Positions 12,326 to 23,939 of a stretch of 64,000 bases of DNA are shown here, piece by piece; positions within the stretch are counted from its first letter, which is position 1; each line of letters begins with the position of its first letter. The DNA lies in NCBI GenBank assembly GCA_007922195.1, contig ML682007.1:11852562-11916561 (forward strand), in the 5' to 3' direction. The DNA comes from Podocnemis expansa (Eukaryota > Chordata > Testudines > Podocnemididae). Below the pieces are notes generated by a model. That model was not told the origin of the DNA, searched no databases, and worked only from the letters and a program-made list of their open reading frames with translations. Made by a program: the position numbers and the translations under genes.

Positions 12326-13529
12326 TTATATTTGAGAATTGGTACAATACTACAAAAACAGTTTTCACTCCATATAGCTGTTCACACAGCTTAATATTCA
12401 GTACATGCAATTATTTACATAAATCAGTTTTTGTTAACAGTAATATTTGGGAATGACAGTACTATTTTTATCTGCATTTGCACAGACAAGGGCATTGCTA
12501 GTAACTATTTGCTATTTACTATCTGCCTTTTAATAATTATGGTCCTGCTTAAAAAAAAAAATCTCTCTTGACCAATCAGAGAGAGAACTGATTACCATCT
12601 GATTTAGGTGACCACTCTCATTACCATGGATAAAATCTACCTGATAGTTAGGATGAATAGTTCATGAGTGATACTTAGCCTCAAACTGTTCATCCAATCT
12701 ATTCAGTGAATACTTGCCAATAAAAGTATAACAGATATCATGTCTGATTTACAAATGATTCACAAACAGATAAAAGGGCAACATTCATTGTTTAATTTAT
12801 TCACAACAAATAAATTAAACAGCTCTACTATTTACCCATCCCTCAATCCACAGTCACACAAAAGCAAGAGCATATACATAGGTACTCACATACACAATTT
12901 TGTGTGTCTGCTATGCACTCTCCAAATTACCCCTTCTCTTGAGATTGTAGTGTTTCTCCTTGTAACAACCATTAAGCTAAATTTGTCATGCTGCATCCTA
13001 AGCCATAAAGAGCAAGAGGAAGGAGAAAGAAAATGCGCTTTACATAGATGTTTTTAACAATGACAGGAAAATGAGCTTAAAGAATGTCTAATTACTTAAG
13101 ATCCCAACCCAAAACAAATTCACAGCATAATGAATTGGTTCAATTATTGAAAAACAGTATGTTGAAATAGCTGGGGAAGACTGTGCTTTTTGCAAAAGTC
13201 TCTAACCCAAAAAAATGAGCAGACATGCCACTGTAATGAGCACAGCAGAATTTGCATAGCAACCATTTTCAGGTAACGTTATCATTGAGAAAGTCCTTGA
13301 TCATAGTGGATTGACTACAAGGAGTGCCTTATTATATTCTCTGTCAGCCTCCCTGGGAAACCCAGATGTGGAGCTGATGGACTTCAGAGGGAGCTGTGGT
13401 GGTGTTATTACTATTTATCATTAGTTTATGGTTCTGCTTATTGGCACTTTCCAAACACTCCAGGAAAAAAAGCTTCATAGCATTTCCTATTGCTCCCCCC
13501 AGCTGTCTCCCGTTGCTGTCTATTGTCTT
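12326..13529. other. AT-rich intron, nothing recognised
   Basis: A short A-run lies near 12549. No splice-bounded coding segment was seen. Confidence 0.5.
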
Positions 13530-13635
13530 TATGTAGGTAGATTTGGGCCAGGGACTGTCTTTTTGTTCTGTGCTGGTACCAGGCCTAGCACAATGGGACT
13601 GTGGCTGCTAGGCAATATGAATAATAAATAATAAC
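13530..13635 (+). repeat. Old SINE/LINE 3' tail
   Basis: 'GGGCCAGGGACTGTCTTTTT', 'GCCTAGCACAATGGG' and 'GCTAGGCAATA' occur in the order of the widespread sauropsid repeat tail ('gcagggaccgtc...cctagcacaatgggg'). I recall it as the 3' end of a CORE-SINE or L2/CR1-related repeat. Confidence 0.55.
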
Positions 13636-13981
13636 AAAGTGCTTACTAGCTAAATACAGACAGGCAAACAGACTGAGATTATGGGACAGAGCATATGAAT
13701 AGGCAAATTATACACAAGCTAGCCATGCTCCCCTGTGACACTCATGTCAACACTAGACCTTTTAAGAGGGATCTGAATGCAGATGAGGTAGAGGCTGGAA
13801 TGAGTTTGTACCATACATCCACAAGGTTAGGAATACTGGCAAAGAAGAAGAAAGAAGTGGAAATGTAAAATTTGAGAAGGGAGAATAAGTAAAGAGGCAT
13901 GGGGTGTTAAAGAGTGTTGATGATGGGAAGACGCTTGAATGAGATGTGACAGCACATGAGGAGTCAGTGGAGGGTTGCATT

Positions 13982-14307
13982 CAGTGCCAGATTGGGGCAC
14001 AAGCAAAGCTAACCAGGGCTTAGGGCCTCACATTATGAGGGGTCTCTAAATATGTTGGCGATAGCTCAGATTTATCATAATTGAAATTGATAATGCAAAT
14101 AAGGCTTTTTGCAAGATGTATGTTTATTTAGGTGCTTTTCATTGCATCTTTGCCTATGTATATATTCAAATATAAAAGTTTATCGTTTATTTTTTCATTA
14201 TCCTTTCTGTTATAATGTAATATACTTTTTTCCTCTTTATTTTTATGGTATGGCTCCTCTAAATCTTGACATAGCTTAGGACCTTAACATGTCTTAATCC
14301 AGCCCTG
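13982..14307. mobile_element. Non-autonomous hAT-type transposon (326 bp)
   Basis: Ends CAGTGCCAGATT and AATCCAGCCCTG are imperfect inverted repeats. The flanks GTTGCATT (13974-13981) and GTTGCAGT (14308-14315) are an 8-bp duplication with one mismatch. The interior is AT-rich and non-coding. The right end resembles the element at 351-577. Confidence 0.78.
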
Positions 14308-15182
14308 GTTGCAGTTGTACCCATTCAGAAGGACAATTATTAAGTGTGAATATTGCTGGGGCCTTGAAGGCTGTGAGAGTAAAAGGGGAGATTGTATTCT
14401 GCTGCTGGTTGCTTTGGTACATGTGAACTCCTGAGAAGAGAGAGAAACATGAATGAAGTATTAATGTCATTGAGATGTAAAAGACCAGGATGTGCTGGGC
14501 TTTCCTTGACTGTCTGGGGACACAGAGAGACTTCTACCATCTAGTGCAAAGGGGGTAGACACAACCACAGTCTAGTGCTCTCCAGGATGCAATGATGGCT
14601 TTAGCCTTTACTCAGTGCTAGCTACCCCAAATCAGGCAGAGAGGAGATATGGCTATGAACCAGACAACACACCACACAGAGGTTGTGCAGCATGCTAAGC
14701 CCTCCTAAGCAGTGCAGGGTGGCAGGTGTGTTCTCCCTGAATGACAGCGAGCCCAACAAACCTGTTTCCCTGAGATACAATGTCTCTGAACCTCCCCCTT
14801 AAGAGGAGTGGCTGTACATCCCTCCAGTGTGGGCCTGTACCTTGATGGAACATCCTGTCAATAACAGTGACTTTTAGATTTTTAAATCTTCCCAATTAAA
14901 AAAAAAATCCAACAGAGACATGCTGCTAGACTACAGGACCTGAGAGCACTCCTGAAAAATGGAGAGAGAAGCATTCTGCATAAATTCAGTCTTGAATTTC
15001 TGTCTCACTGCTTCAACAAATCAGAGGTAATTAGTTTAAGAAAATCCTACTGTGTAGAACTGACATCTCCATTAGTGTGACGTTCACTATCTGTGGTTTT
15101 TAGTTAAATAATGTGGTCTTGGGCAGTGCTACAGGCAAGTGTACTGCAAGACTCCTTGCACGTTTTGTACACGGGTGCATTC
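14308..15182. other. Intron, nothing recognised
   Basis: Mixed composition with short chance frames only. It lies immediately downstream (minus-strand sense) of the protein-like frame at 15183-15575. Confidence 0.5.
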
Positions 15183-15575
15183 TTAGTCCCTTTTGGGCCT
15201 CATGGACAATCTTTCTAAACATACTTTGTAGAACCAATTACTCTTGGAAAATATTTGCTGTACATAGTCTGCATATTTTCTTGTGCTTTTATTACTTGGG
15301 CATCTGTACTGGTACAAAACATTGTTTTCCATGGGGTTAATCCATTGAACTTGTAGTTGTGGTTGTGGTAGCAATGGCCCAAAATATGGTGATTTCATTG
15401 GTTGAATAAGAGAGTGAGTATGTGCAGGCGAGTTGTATTCTTTGAGGCTCTTTCCATTTGTGTTTGCCGACACATTGACAATTGGTTCTGTAGCAGAAGA
15501 GTACAGGACACATGGGGGCTTGTTAGAGCTCTGAAAAGAAACACTGCTGTACTCTGTTGGTGCGACACTGTTCAT
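15183..15575 (-). CDS. Unrecognised protein-like reading frame, 130 aa
   Basis: A complete minus-strand frame from ATG (15575) to TAA (15183). I do not recognise the product. Seen: the composition is protein-like rather than simple. A Ser/Thr/Asn-rich N-terminal half is followed by a Pro/Gln/aromatic stretch (PYFGPLLPQPQLQVQW), then YQYRCPSNKSTRKYADYV and a basic C-terminus ending LSMRPKRD. There is no signal peptide or membrane segment. An in-frame TAA lies just upstream of the ATG, and a TTTCAACAG acceptor-like site lies about 25 bp upstream, so it could be a terminal exon, a retrocopy fragment or chance. A MIR-like SINE abuts it at 15638-15760. The FSTL4 exons are on the other strand. The Pro/Gln/aromatic segment loosely recalls germplasm organiser (Bucky ball/Velo1-like) proteins, but not enough to name it. 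Confidence 0.3.
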   Translation of the reverse strand: MNSVAPTEYSSVSFQSSNKPPCVLYSSATEPIVNVSANTNGKSLKEYNSPAHTHSLIQPMKSPYFGPLLPQPQLQVQWINPMENNVLYQYRCPSNKSTRKYADYVQQIFSKSNWFYKVCLERLSMRPKRD

Positions 15576-15637
15576 AACTTATTTGCTTAGCCTGTTGAAA
15601 GGAATGAATATGTGCCCTCAGGAAAAGAACAATGATT

Positions 15638-15760
15638 TTGTGGTCAGGGCATGAAACTGGGACTCGAGAGACCTGGGCACAGTGCATGACTCTGTCCTTT
15701 AATTGTTTCGCACTTCATTTCCCCGTCTGTAAATGGAGCTAACACGCCTTTCTTTTTCTA
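15638..15760 (+). repeat. MIR-like SINE
   Basis: 'GTGGTCAGGGCATGAAACTG', 'GAGAGACCTGGG' and 'TTCATTTCCCCGTCTGTAAA' follow the order of MIR (head, core, 'tttcctcatctgtaaaatgg'). Confidence 0.65.
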
Positions 15761-16152
15761 ATTATTTGCCTGTCTTGTCTATTTACTGTGTATATGTATA
15801 TATGGCACAAAAAGAATGTGGCTTCAATTAGCCTCTATACGCTAACCATAACATAATTAATAATAGTAAGTTAGGAGGATCAAGAGGTGATGTGTGGCCC
15901 CTGTATCTTTTACTAGTTGAGCTGCATGGTGTAAGACATGATTGTAAGCAGAGCATTAAGCGAAGTGAGGGGTAAACAGCAGAAGTAGATGGGACTCAAG
16001 TTAAAACCCCAAAATCTCCTTTTGTTGCAAATGTGCTTAGAAATTAAGGACAAGGGAAGAACAAAAATCAAGAAAAGAAAATGTATGTAGTCAGAATTGT
16101 TTTCTGTATCAGAAGGGAGGGAATAGACTGTCTGGGGCACTAATGCCTAGTT

Positions 16153-16551
16153 CAGAGGTCAGCAACCCCTGGCACGTATGGCAAACCTGGCACACAGGCC
16201 TACGCATAGCAGCACACAGGGCTCCGAAGCATGTGGTGCTGTGACTGCTCCACCTGCTGGCCCTGCCTGGAGCCATGCACTCCCCAAATTAGAGGGCAGG
16301 GGCGCAGAGTCAGCAGGCAAAAGGTACATGGGGCTCCTGCCTCTGCTGCACCTGGTCCCCAGTTGGAGGGGGCAGGGTCATCAAGGAAAAGGAGCATATA
16401 GCTCCTGTCCTTGCTCCCAAGCTGGGGTCAGCAGGGAAAATGAGTGTGAGGTTCCTGTTCCTTGCTAGCCCTGCCCCTGGCACCATTCTGGCCCCACCCA
16501 ACAACTGCTGTGGATTCAGGGGATGGGGCTGGCAAATGTTGCCGACCCCAA
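16153..16551. mobile_element. Non-autonomous hAT-type transposon (399 bp)
   Basis: Left end CAGAGGTCAGCAACC and right end GTTGCCGACCCCAA are inverted repeats with the last bases mutated. The flanks are a perfect 8-bp duplication GCCTAGTT (16145-16152 and 16552-16559). The interior is GC-rich, so the overlapping frames on both strands are artefacts of composition. Confidence 0.8.
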
Positions 16552-16587
16552 GCCTAGTTATTGTAAAACAATATCCTGTATTTTTCC

Positions 16588-16635
16588 AACAAAACAAACA
16601 AGGAGTCCTATGGCATTTTAAAGACTTAACAAACT
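16588..16635. repeat. Penelope-like repeat fragment
   Basis: 'AAAACAAACAAGGAGTCCTA' followed by 'AAAGACTTAACAAACT' is the outer arm of the fold-back repeat at 46018-46272. The hammerhead-like centre is absent. Confidence 0.6.
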
Positions 16636-16660
16636 GCACTAACACACTACCTTTCTGTAT

Positions 16661-19384
16661 TTTTCAGTAACGGGGGGGCTTGTGCATATGCTGTGGCAGT
16701 GCATGCTAGAGCAGTATGAATTCTAAAGTGCACCACGCTAGTTAGTTGCACACTAAGCCATTTCAATCCTGTTGGCATGCACTAAAATTTTGCTAGTATA
16801 CATTATTGTAATGCTGTTTGAACACCAGGGAGCTTCTAGTGCATGTCAGCAGAGTCTATCTGTGCCAATTAATGCTTTAGAATTACTACTCTTCTCATGT
16901 CCAGTGCCACACCAATAACTCTTGTCAACACTCTATAGGATTTGGATTTGCAGTATTTATTTCACAATAATTTGTATATTAGGAGATGGGCATGGATTAG
17001 CACTCTCCTAAAATTCTGTAATAAAGTAATAATTTATATCCTTTTGTAAGTGCTTGAGGAAAGTGTGTGGTGAGGGAGCTCGTTTTATGATCTTTTATTC
17101 ACATAAAGGCCAGAGGTTCAGTTCAACTGCATTCTCAATCATTAACTATTAAACATCATAGGATATGATGAAAATAAATATTAATAAAAACTGCTTAGTG
17201 TTGTTTTCTTTTATTTGTACTGTATTGATCTCCTACATATTGAAAAATACAGTGCAGGAATCCTGGTGTCAAAAAATAAATAAAAGAACATAAAGCAAAT
17301 TTGGTTTTGTATGCAGAGCATGTTATTGGCTTAATGATAATTAATAGAAACCATCCAGTTTTTAGAGATGAATAGTGAATCCAATTTTAAAGATGATAAA
17401 AAGGAGGAGATAACATTTTTGGTTATTCTTGACTCAAAATTCATTGCATGGTTTCAGAATATCCTCCAGCGCTTCTCTGACTGAGCCATGCCCAGAATAC
17501 AATACGTAGCTCTGTATCCAGAGAAGCAACAGAACACAGAAGAATTAACAATAGCACATCAATGACACTAAGGACTTTTCAAAGCTTCTGATTGATTTTG
17601 TGGTAGTCAGTAGTGGTGTCAGTGGGATAGCTTGCTGAAGCAGAAATGGTCACTGATCTGGTATGAGAGGAACTTATCTGAACTAATTAAAGTGTCAAAT
17701 GGCTGGCTTGCTTAGACTGTGGTTTGGGTCACTTCTTTTTTCTAAACCAGTTTTCCCAGAGGCACTGTTCAGAATCTGCAAATTCCACAGCTGATGAAGT
17801 CTCAAAATTCACTTTGCAAGATAGCTTGGAATTTACCACAGGGTTATAGGGTTTGCTGTACACGAATGCTTTGCTAACAGTGTGCAGAGGAATGCTAATA
17901 AGGTATTTGCTGAATCATTTAAGAGTAGTTAAGATCTCCTTCCCCCATCCTCACTACACAGGGACAATGAGAGAGGAGGAAAGACCCATCTGATCATGGG
18001 TATCTTAATAAAAAAAAAAACCACACTATATATATATATATATATATGTATAATATAAAATGAATGAGCTTGTGAAGTAAGAGGATATAAGAACAGAAAA
18101 TTTCAAAATCCCACCTTTGTAGGAAAAATGGGGGGGTGGGGTGTTGGAAAATGACTTGCTAATATACTGCACAAAACCTGAACAGAACAACTGATGAGAT
18201 AGGCCTTTCCTCAAATGCCTTTTATCATTTTAGGAACTTGTTTGCAATGTTGGATCTTATTGTGCCCCACACATAAAAGACAAAGAAAACAAAGATGTTT
18301 CTAGTGCTGTTTTCTTCTGCAGCATATATCCTCCTCAAGTAGAAAATTACCATAAATGCTGTGGTTTTGCAGCCTGACAGGTTGCCATGAACAGTCGATG
18401 TATTCTGAAGTAACTGACAAAGAAATGACACCTCCGTTGCCTTCTTTGTTAGAAATGACACTCTTAAACTTATTCCAAACACCTCCTTATTACCACATTC
18501 AGTGGTGGTGAAGGGTTGCACTGAAAATTAGTGCCACTGGAGTTCACCTTCTGTAGAGTTTTCAAGTAGGGTGTTGTTATGCTTCACCTCCTAGAATAGC
18601 AAAGGTCAGAGTTACCACAGTAGCACAATACTGCAGTTCAGGGCAAATATCTGACTACAGCTGTGCCCCATACAGCAGTCTCAATTGCTTTATAGCTGAG
18701 CATGTGGATAGATAATCATGTGTAATTCACCATGCTGGTTGGAGGTAGACAGTTCCTAATGTGATTTTTCTGATCATGAAATCCTAGTGTACCAACTTCA
18801 GGCAGCAAAAGAATCTGTACTGGATTAGTTAGAAAAGTGCCAATTCATAAAGGTAGATTGCGGCACAGAATAGCAGAAGCATGTGATGTGTGTGTTGCCA
18901 TTTGGAGCTTGTGGGCTGTATATGTTGTTACTACAAGTTATGATGGGTAAACTGATTTAGCTAAAACGAGAATATATTTCCAGAAGACTATCTCCACATC
19001 GTATATATTTTCTGAGGTTCAAAAATAGTTTTGTCAATGTTGTACTTTTCTTATTTGAATCATCATGCACATTTGCACTTTCTTAAGTTGGTAGACCGTA
19101 AATGTAGTCATTGACTTTAATGGCATTGGTTCTGGCAGTCATCTGTAATGGGTATTTTTCTTCTGTTGATAAAAATTAGAATGGATCCAGCAGCCTGTAC
19201 TAATTTAGGACACCAATCCTGTAAAGACACATGCTTAAATTCACACACTGTTAATAGTCTTGTTAAGTTCAAGTTAGGCAAGTATTCATTGGAGCTACAC
19301 ATGGTTTAGTTTGGAACTGACTTGGTACTGTACAACATTTCAATTAAAAACCAAGAATGATATAAAATTAACATAGCATACATT
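16661..19384. other. AT-rich intron with an (AT)n tract
   Basis: An A-run is followed by (TA)n near 18027-18048 and a short G-run near 18130. No gene or RNA was recognised. Confidence 0.55.
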
Positions 19385-19632
19385 AAGTGGATTAAAATCT
19401 GGCTCACCAATAGGTCTCAAAATATAATTGTAAAGGCAATCATCATTGAACAGGTATGTTTTCAAGAGGTCCCAGAGAGATCAGTTCTTCCTGAAAAAGA
19501 AAGAAAAATCATCATTGATAAAGTTTGCAGGTGATGCAAAATTTGGAGAAATAGCGAATAAGAGGACAAAGCAATCTAGATCACTTGGTTAGTTGGGTGC
19601 AAGCAAACAAGTGTTTTAATAAATCCAAATGA

Positions 19633-19790
19633 CTATGTCTACACGAGAAGGCTCAGTTAAGTCAACCTAACAAGTTAAACTTGACTTCATTAAGCTAACA
19701 TAGAAAGTCCTCGAGTTTCTAAGTCAACTTATTAAGTTGACTTAAGCCAGGGGACACACTTAATACAGTTGACTTGTGCATGGGAGGAAC
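19633..19790. mobile_element. MITE fragment in CR1
   Basis: Begins CTATGTCTACACGAGAAG and is rich in AAGTCAAC/GTTGACTT. Only one terminal repeat is visible. The following bases to about 20220 are neither CR1 nor recognised. They include a diverged tandem 'TGTAGGTTCTT' stretch at 19853-19912. Confidence 0.5.
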
Positions 19791-20352
19791 TGATTTGAAG
19801 ACCTCCTCCTGCCAGAATCTGTGTTTGGATAAACTCTGGTAGTCTTATTAATGGTGTAGGTTCTTTTATTAGTCTAGGTGTAGGTTGTTAATTAGTGTAG
19901 GTTCTTCTGTTGTTTTTAATATATTTTCCTAGAAGTGCTTTTACCTCCAAAATGAGGGTGGCATGCCTAGGAAGAACTGTGTGGTAACTTATAACTATAG
20001 CAGTGGCCCCTGCTAACCATCTGTCAGGAAAAAGCAAATGTCTTCGGGCAAACTGTCTGTGCTGGGGATAACACAGTGAAGGCAGGGAACTGTGCGTCCT
20101 GGAAATACCCCAGACAGAAGGGAGCAAGACATGGGTCTCCACTCAGAAAGGTGAAGGCTGGGGAGCTGGAAACCAGAGCATGGGTGTTCTTGCAAAACCA
20201 CTGATGGAAAATACAGGTGCACTTGTCATAACCTGTGACAGTAATGATTCTGAAAAAGATTTGGGGGTTGTGGTAGATAGTCACCTAAATGTGAGCTCCC
20301 CATGTGCTGCTGTGGCCGAAAAGAGCTTGTGAGATCCTTGGATGCATAAACA

Positions 20353-20795
20353 GGGCAAAGCAAGGCATCTACTCATCACCCTTCTCTTTGGTCCCCTGCC
20401 TGGACCACAAAGGACTCAGAGACCCTCAAGCTTGCAATCACTTGTGGTTTATTTACACTGTGCACTAGAAGCTGTCTCCACCACACCGGGTGCTGGGGCT
20501 GCTCAGGATCCGTGGAGGCAGGCAACGCTCTGCACTTCCGCTGAGTACTTTCACCTCTGGCCTCTCATATCCTCTCTGAGGCCTGGCTTATAAACCATGC
20601 TGGGCTCTCAGGAGAGCTGCCACTCATGGCCTAATCAAAACCCCAGGGGTTACTCAAACTGTGCCTATATACACGCAGCTGTCTCCACTCAGGCAACTGA
20701 GCCCCAGCCCAGCTACCTGCTGTGCTGTCGCTGAGTTAGCTAAGCTAACATGGCAGGGGGCTGACAGGGGGTTCACCCCTCTGCCCCCTGTCACA
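20353..20795 (-). mobile_element. Probable solo LTR inserted in CR1
   Basis: GC-rich sequence splits CR1 between 'CATAAACAGGG' and 'GGAAATCTGGAG'. On the minus strand it begins TGACAGGGGG, has TATAA (within GGTTTATAAGCC near 20587) and, downstream, AATAAA (near 20450), the order expected in an LTR. Flanks CAGGG and CATGG match 4 of 5. The other terminus does not end in CA, so the boundary or type is uncertain. TGACAGGGGG and CCCCCTGTCA (20762-20793) also form a 10-bp palindrome. Confidence 0.45.
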
Positions 20796-21140
20796 TGGGG
20801 AAATCTGGAGTAAACATAGAGAGGTTATTTACCTCTGTGTTTGCTACTGGTGCAACACCCTCTGGAATACTGTGTTCAGCTCTGATGTTGGTGCTGATAA
20901 AAGGATTCAGAGGTGAGCTAAGGAGTCAGAGAGTTCATCATCTATTGAGGGATTATAAAATATGCTGTATAGTGGTGAACTCACAGAGCTCAATCTGCTA
21001 TACTTAACGAGGAGAAGGTGAAAGTTTGACTTGATTACAGTCTATAAGTACCTATACAGGGAACAAATATTTGATAAAGGGCTCTTCAGTCTAGAAGAGA
21101 AAGTTGTAATATGATCCAGTGTCTGGAAGCTGAAGCTAAG

Positions 21141-21245
21141 TTCTCCCTCCTCAAAGCATCTGAAGTGAAATATTCTCCTACAAAAGCTCATGCAATAAAT
21201 AAATCTGTTAGTCTTTAAGTGCCACAAGACTCCTTGCTTTTTCTG
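21141..21245 (+). repeat. Penelope-like repeat fragment in CR1
   Basis: 'CAAAAGCTCATGCAATAAAT' and 'GTTAGTCTTTAAGTGCCACA' match the right arm of the fold-back repeat. It replaces about 30-40 bp of CR1 between 'TGAAGCTAA' and 'GTAACAATGAGG'. The core is shortened to CTGAAGTG. Confidence 0.65.
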
Positions 21246-21470
21246 ACTACATGTAACAATGAGGTTAATTAATTGTTGGTCCAATTTATCAAGGGTCCTG
21301 GTGGATTCTCCAGTACTGGGAATTTCAAAATCAGGATTGGATGTTCTTCTAAAAGATCCACTCTAGGAATAATTTACAGGAAGTTCTGTCACCTGTGTCA
21401 TTCAGGAAGTTGTTATAGATGAGCACAGTAGTTCTTTCCAGCTTTGAAATCTATAAATCAAATCACTCTT

Positions 21471-23939
21471 CATGTTTAAAGCTGTACTGAAATTTCCCAG
21501 AATCACCCCATTATAATTGCACCTTGCAGAATAATATTTTACAGCAAGATTAGATTTTTCCATCAAAGAAAGCCTTCCATTGCTCTCCTTGTTTTTATTT
21601 TAACAATGTTCCTTTGAAGGGCATTTAGTCCCCAAAACTCTTATTTCCCTGTTATCTGCCTTTACTCAAAAATGAACTGAGGACTGGTCTCAGATTGGTC
21701 ACTGCAATAATCTGCTATGGTTCACAGAAACCTAGACTACAGTTTTCAAAAAGGGGTAATTATTGTGGGAGGTAGATTAATGAGGTGTCATCACAATTTA
21801 GCTACATTCACCATTGACCTTTTGTAGCGAGGATTGGCCTGATAAATATACTACGTTACCAAGTTCTGACGTGAAAATAGAATCACATTCTGTGTTTCTT
21901 GGCAGACTGATCAATATTTTATCTGCCAAACCATGCAGAAGTTACAAACAGAATGAATTGTGCAGCTAGTACAAAACAGAGCAAAAAACAGAACTGCTTC
22001 AAGTGAACAGAGCATGTAAATATGACAGGTGTTGTTCACAGCACTTTTGCAATCAGAGCTTAATAGTCTGTTTTGGTTTTTTGGTTTGTTTTCCTCATTC
22101 TAAACATGGCCAGGCATCAGTGGCTTTGTAAGGGCTGTAAACAAATAAAAAAGACTTGTTTCTTCAGAGATCTCCCATAGAAGGGAAGAGGGAAATCAAA
22201 GACTTCTCTGTGTTATGATAATTTTACAGTGTGTTGACTTGCTTTCAGCTTCATTGGAAGTAATGCAATGTCAGCATAGGCTGCAGGGAGAAAGAGGCGG
22301 CTGGGGGTGGAAGTGTCACTTCTGAATGTTCATGGAGGATAAGTAAATATTTAGATGGTTTTGTGAAAAAAGTTTAGATAAAGTCTATGAACTTGAGAAA
22401 TTTGCCACAGTTTTATCCCAAGTTCATAGGAGGGGATTCACCTTGTGTGAGATTTATTTGAAAGTCATGAGCAATTTCTTTTTCAGATTCTTTGTAAGCA
22501 GCGTACACAATTCAGGGAAAGTTAACAGATTCACCTCCAGCAGTATGAAAGGAACAAAGGAATTTCTGCACCCATGGCAATCTTGTACCATGGGGAATGA
22601 AAACATGCAGCTATTCCCAGGGAAGGTTTACAGTTATTGCACAAAGGATTACCGCCAAATTACATTCTCGCTTAATTTTATGAGCAGCAATAATTAGACA
22701 TGACACGGATGCTGTAGAAAATTCAGGTAAATGAGGAAGGTGACTTTTTTATTTTAGTAAAGATTAAATAAAGCGTCACTTCAGGTTTATCTAGACTAAT
22801 TCATCTCAGCTAGTTCCTAATTGATTACTCTCCTCAAAACAAAAACCATGCCTCAGTTGGTGTCCTGCTCAGTTTCACCAAACTAGCCAGAAAGTGAATA
22901 AATGTGAGAACTGTACTCACTCTTGCTGCTGTGGCCTCTGCTTGTCAAGGCAAGGGACACACATTTGGGATGGTCTATGGGAAGTCTGGGGTGCTGCTCT
23001 CCATTCTGTACCTGTCCTGTGGGTGATGGAAGGATTTCAAACTACATCTGGCTATCAACCTGGTAACTTTTCAGACACCACATTAATTAAGAAAATGAAA
23101 AGCACTAAGTCTTGTTCTGTTTTCCTGTATCTGAAAAAGAGTCAAAGCACTTGAAGCTCTTCTTGGGGGCTCCTGCAGTTTGATCAACTCTTGCTCTATT
23201 GTCCTCTCCGCTTCTCTTGTGTTCAGTAATAGTCTTAAAAATTAGCCTCTGATGCATGCTCCATTGCGATATAATTTACATTCTCTTCCTCTCCTTTTCC
23301 CTCAGTTTCTGTGATGCCAAAACTCATAGTGTACACTTTCACTAATCAGGACATGTTTAATTGGAATATCTTCGAGGGACAATGACTTAAAGCAATGATA
23401 ATTTATAGCAATTATGGATGCTTAAATAAGGGTGCATATGCCTTTGGAGTGTCTGAGTTTCAAGCTAGTTCCATTGGCTTTATCACTTAACAGCTTTCAG
23501 TTTTAGCAGTCACTCCTTACTTGTAATACATGCATATAATGTATGAAGTGCTTCATTCAGCTCTCCCATTCAGTAATGTTTAGAAGCAGGAAAGAGTCAA
23601 AGTTCAGAGGTTCTTGTGGGTGATTCTGGTTCAGCCCGTTATTGAAATAGTCCTGTGGCAAAGTTTAGGTGTGAATCCAAGTTATCCAAAATTTGCAGGC
23701 ATTTGAATCAGGCACACTTTTTAAAGGAGTAAGTTTTTAAGGCAAATGATGATTGTTTCTCTGAAGTAAATAATTGAGAAATTAATGTTTTTCACAGCTG
23801 GACGTGTAGCAGAGGGTGGAACGCAAATGTTCCTTGTGAGCTTTAGTTCATGATTTGACTGTTCTCAGCTTTCAAGATGTTTGCATTTGATGTTTAAAAC
23901 ATATTTATCAGGTTATTTATACTGATAGCACTGCCTAAT
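21471..23939. other. Intron, nothing recognised
   Basis: Ordinary AT-rich sequence with short frames lacking motifs or splice context. Confidence 0.5.

Larger units (their letters stand above)
19385..21470 (+). mobile_element. CR1 LINE, heavily interrupted
   Basis: Segments of one turtle-type CR1 occur in order: 'GGATTAAAATCTGGCTCACC', 'ATAGGTCTCAAAATATAATT', 'GATAAAGTTTGCAGGTGATG', 'GAAAAAGATTTGGGGGTTGT', 'TGGATGCATAAACAGGG', 'GAATACTGTGTTCAGCTCTG', 'ACAGTCTATAAGTACCTA', 'GGTGGATTCTCCAGTACTGG'. Later insertions separate these: a MITE and further sequence (19633 to about 20220), a probable LTR (20353-20795) and a Penelope-like fragment (21141-21245). The ORF2 remnant is not coding. Confidence 0.8.
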
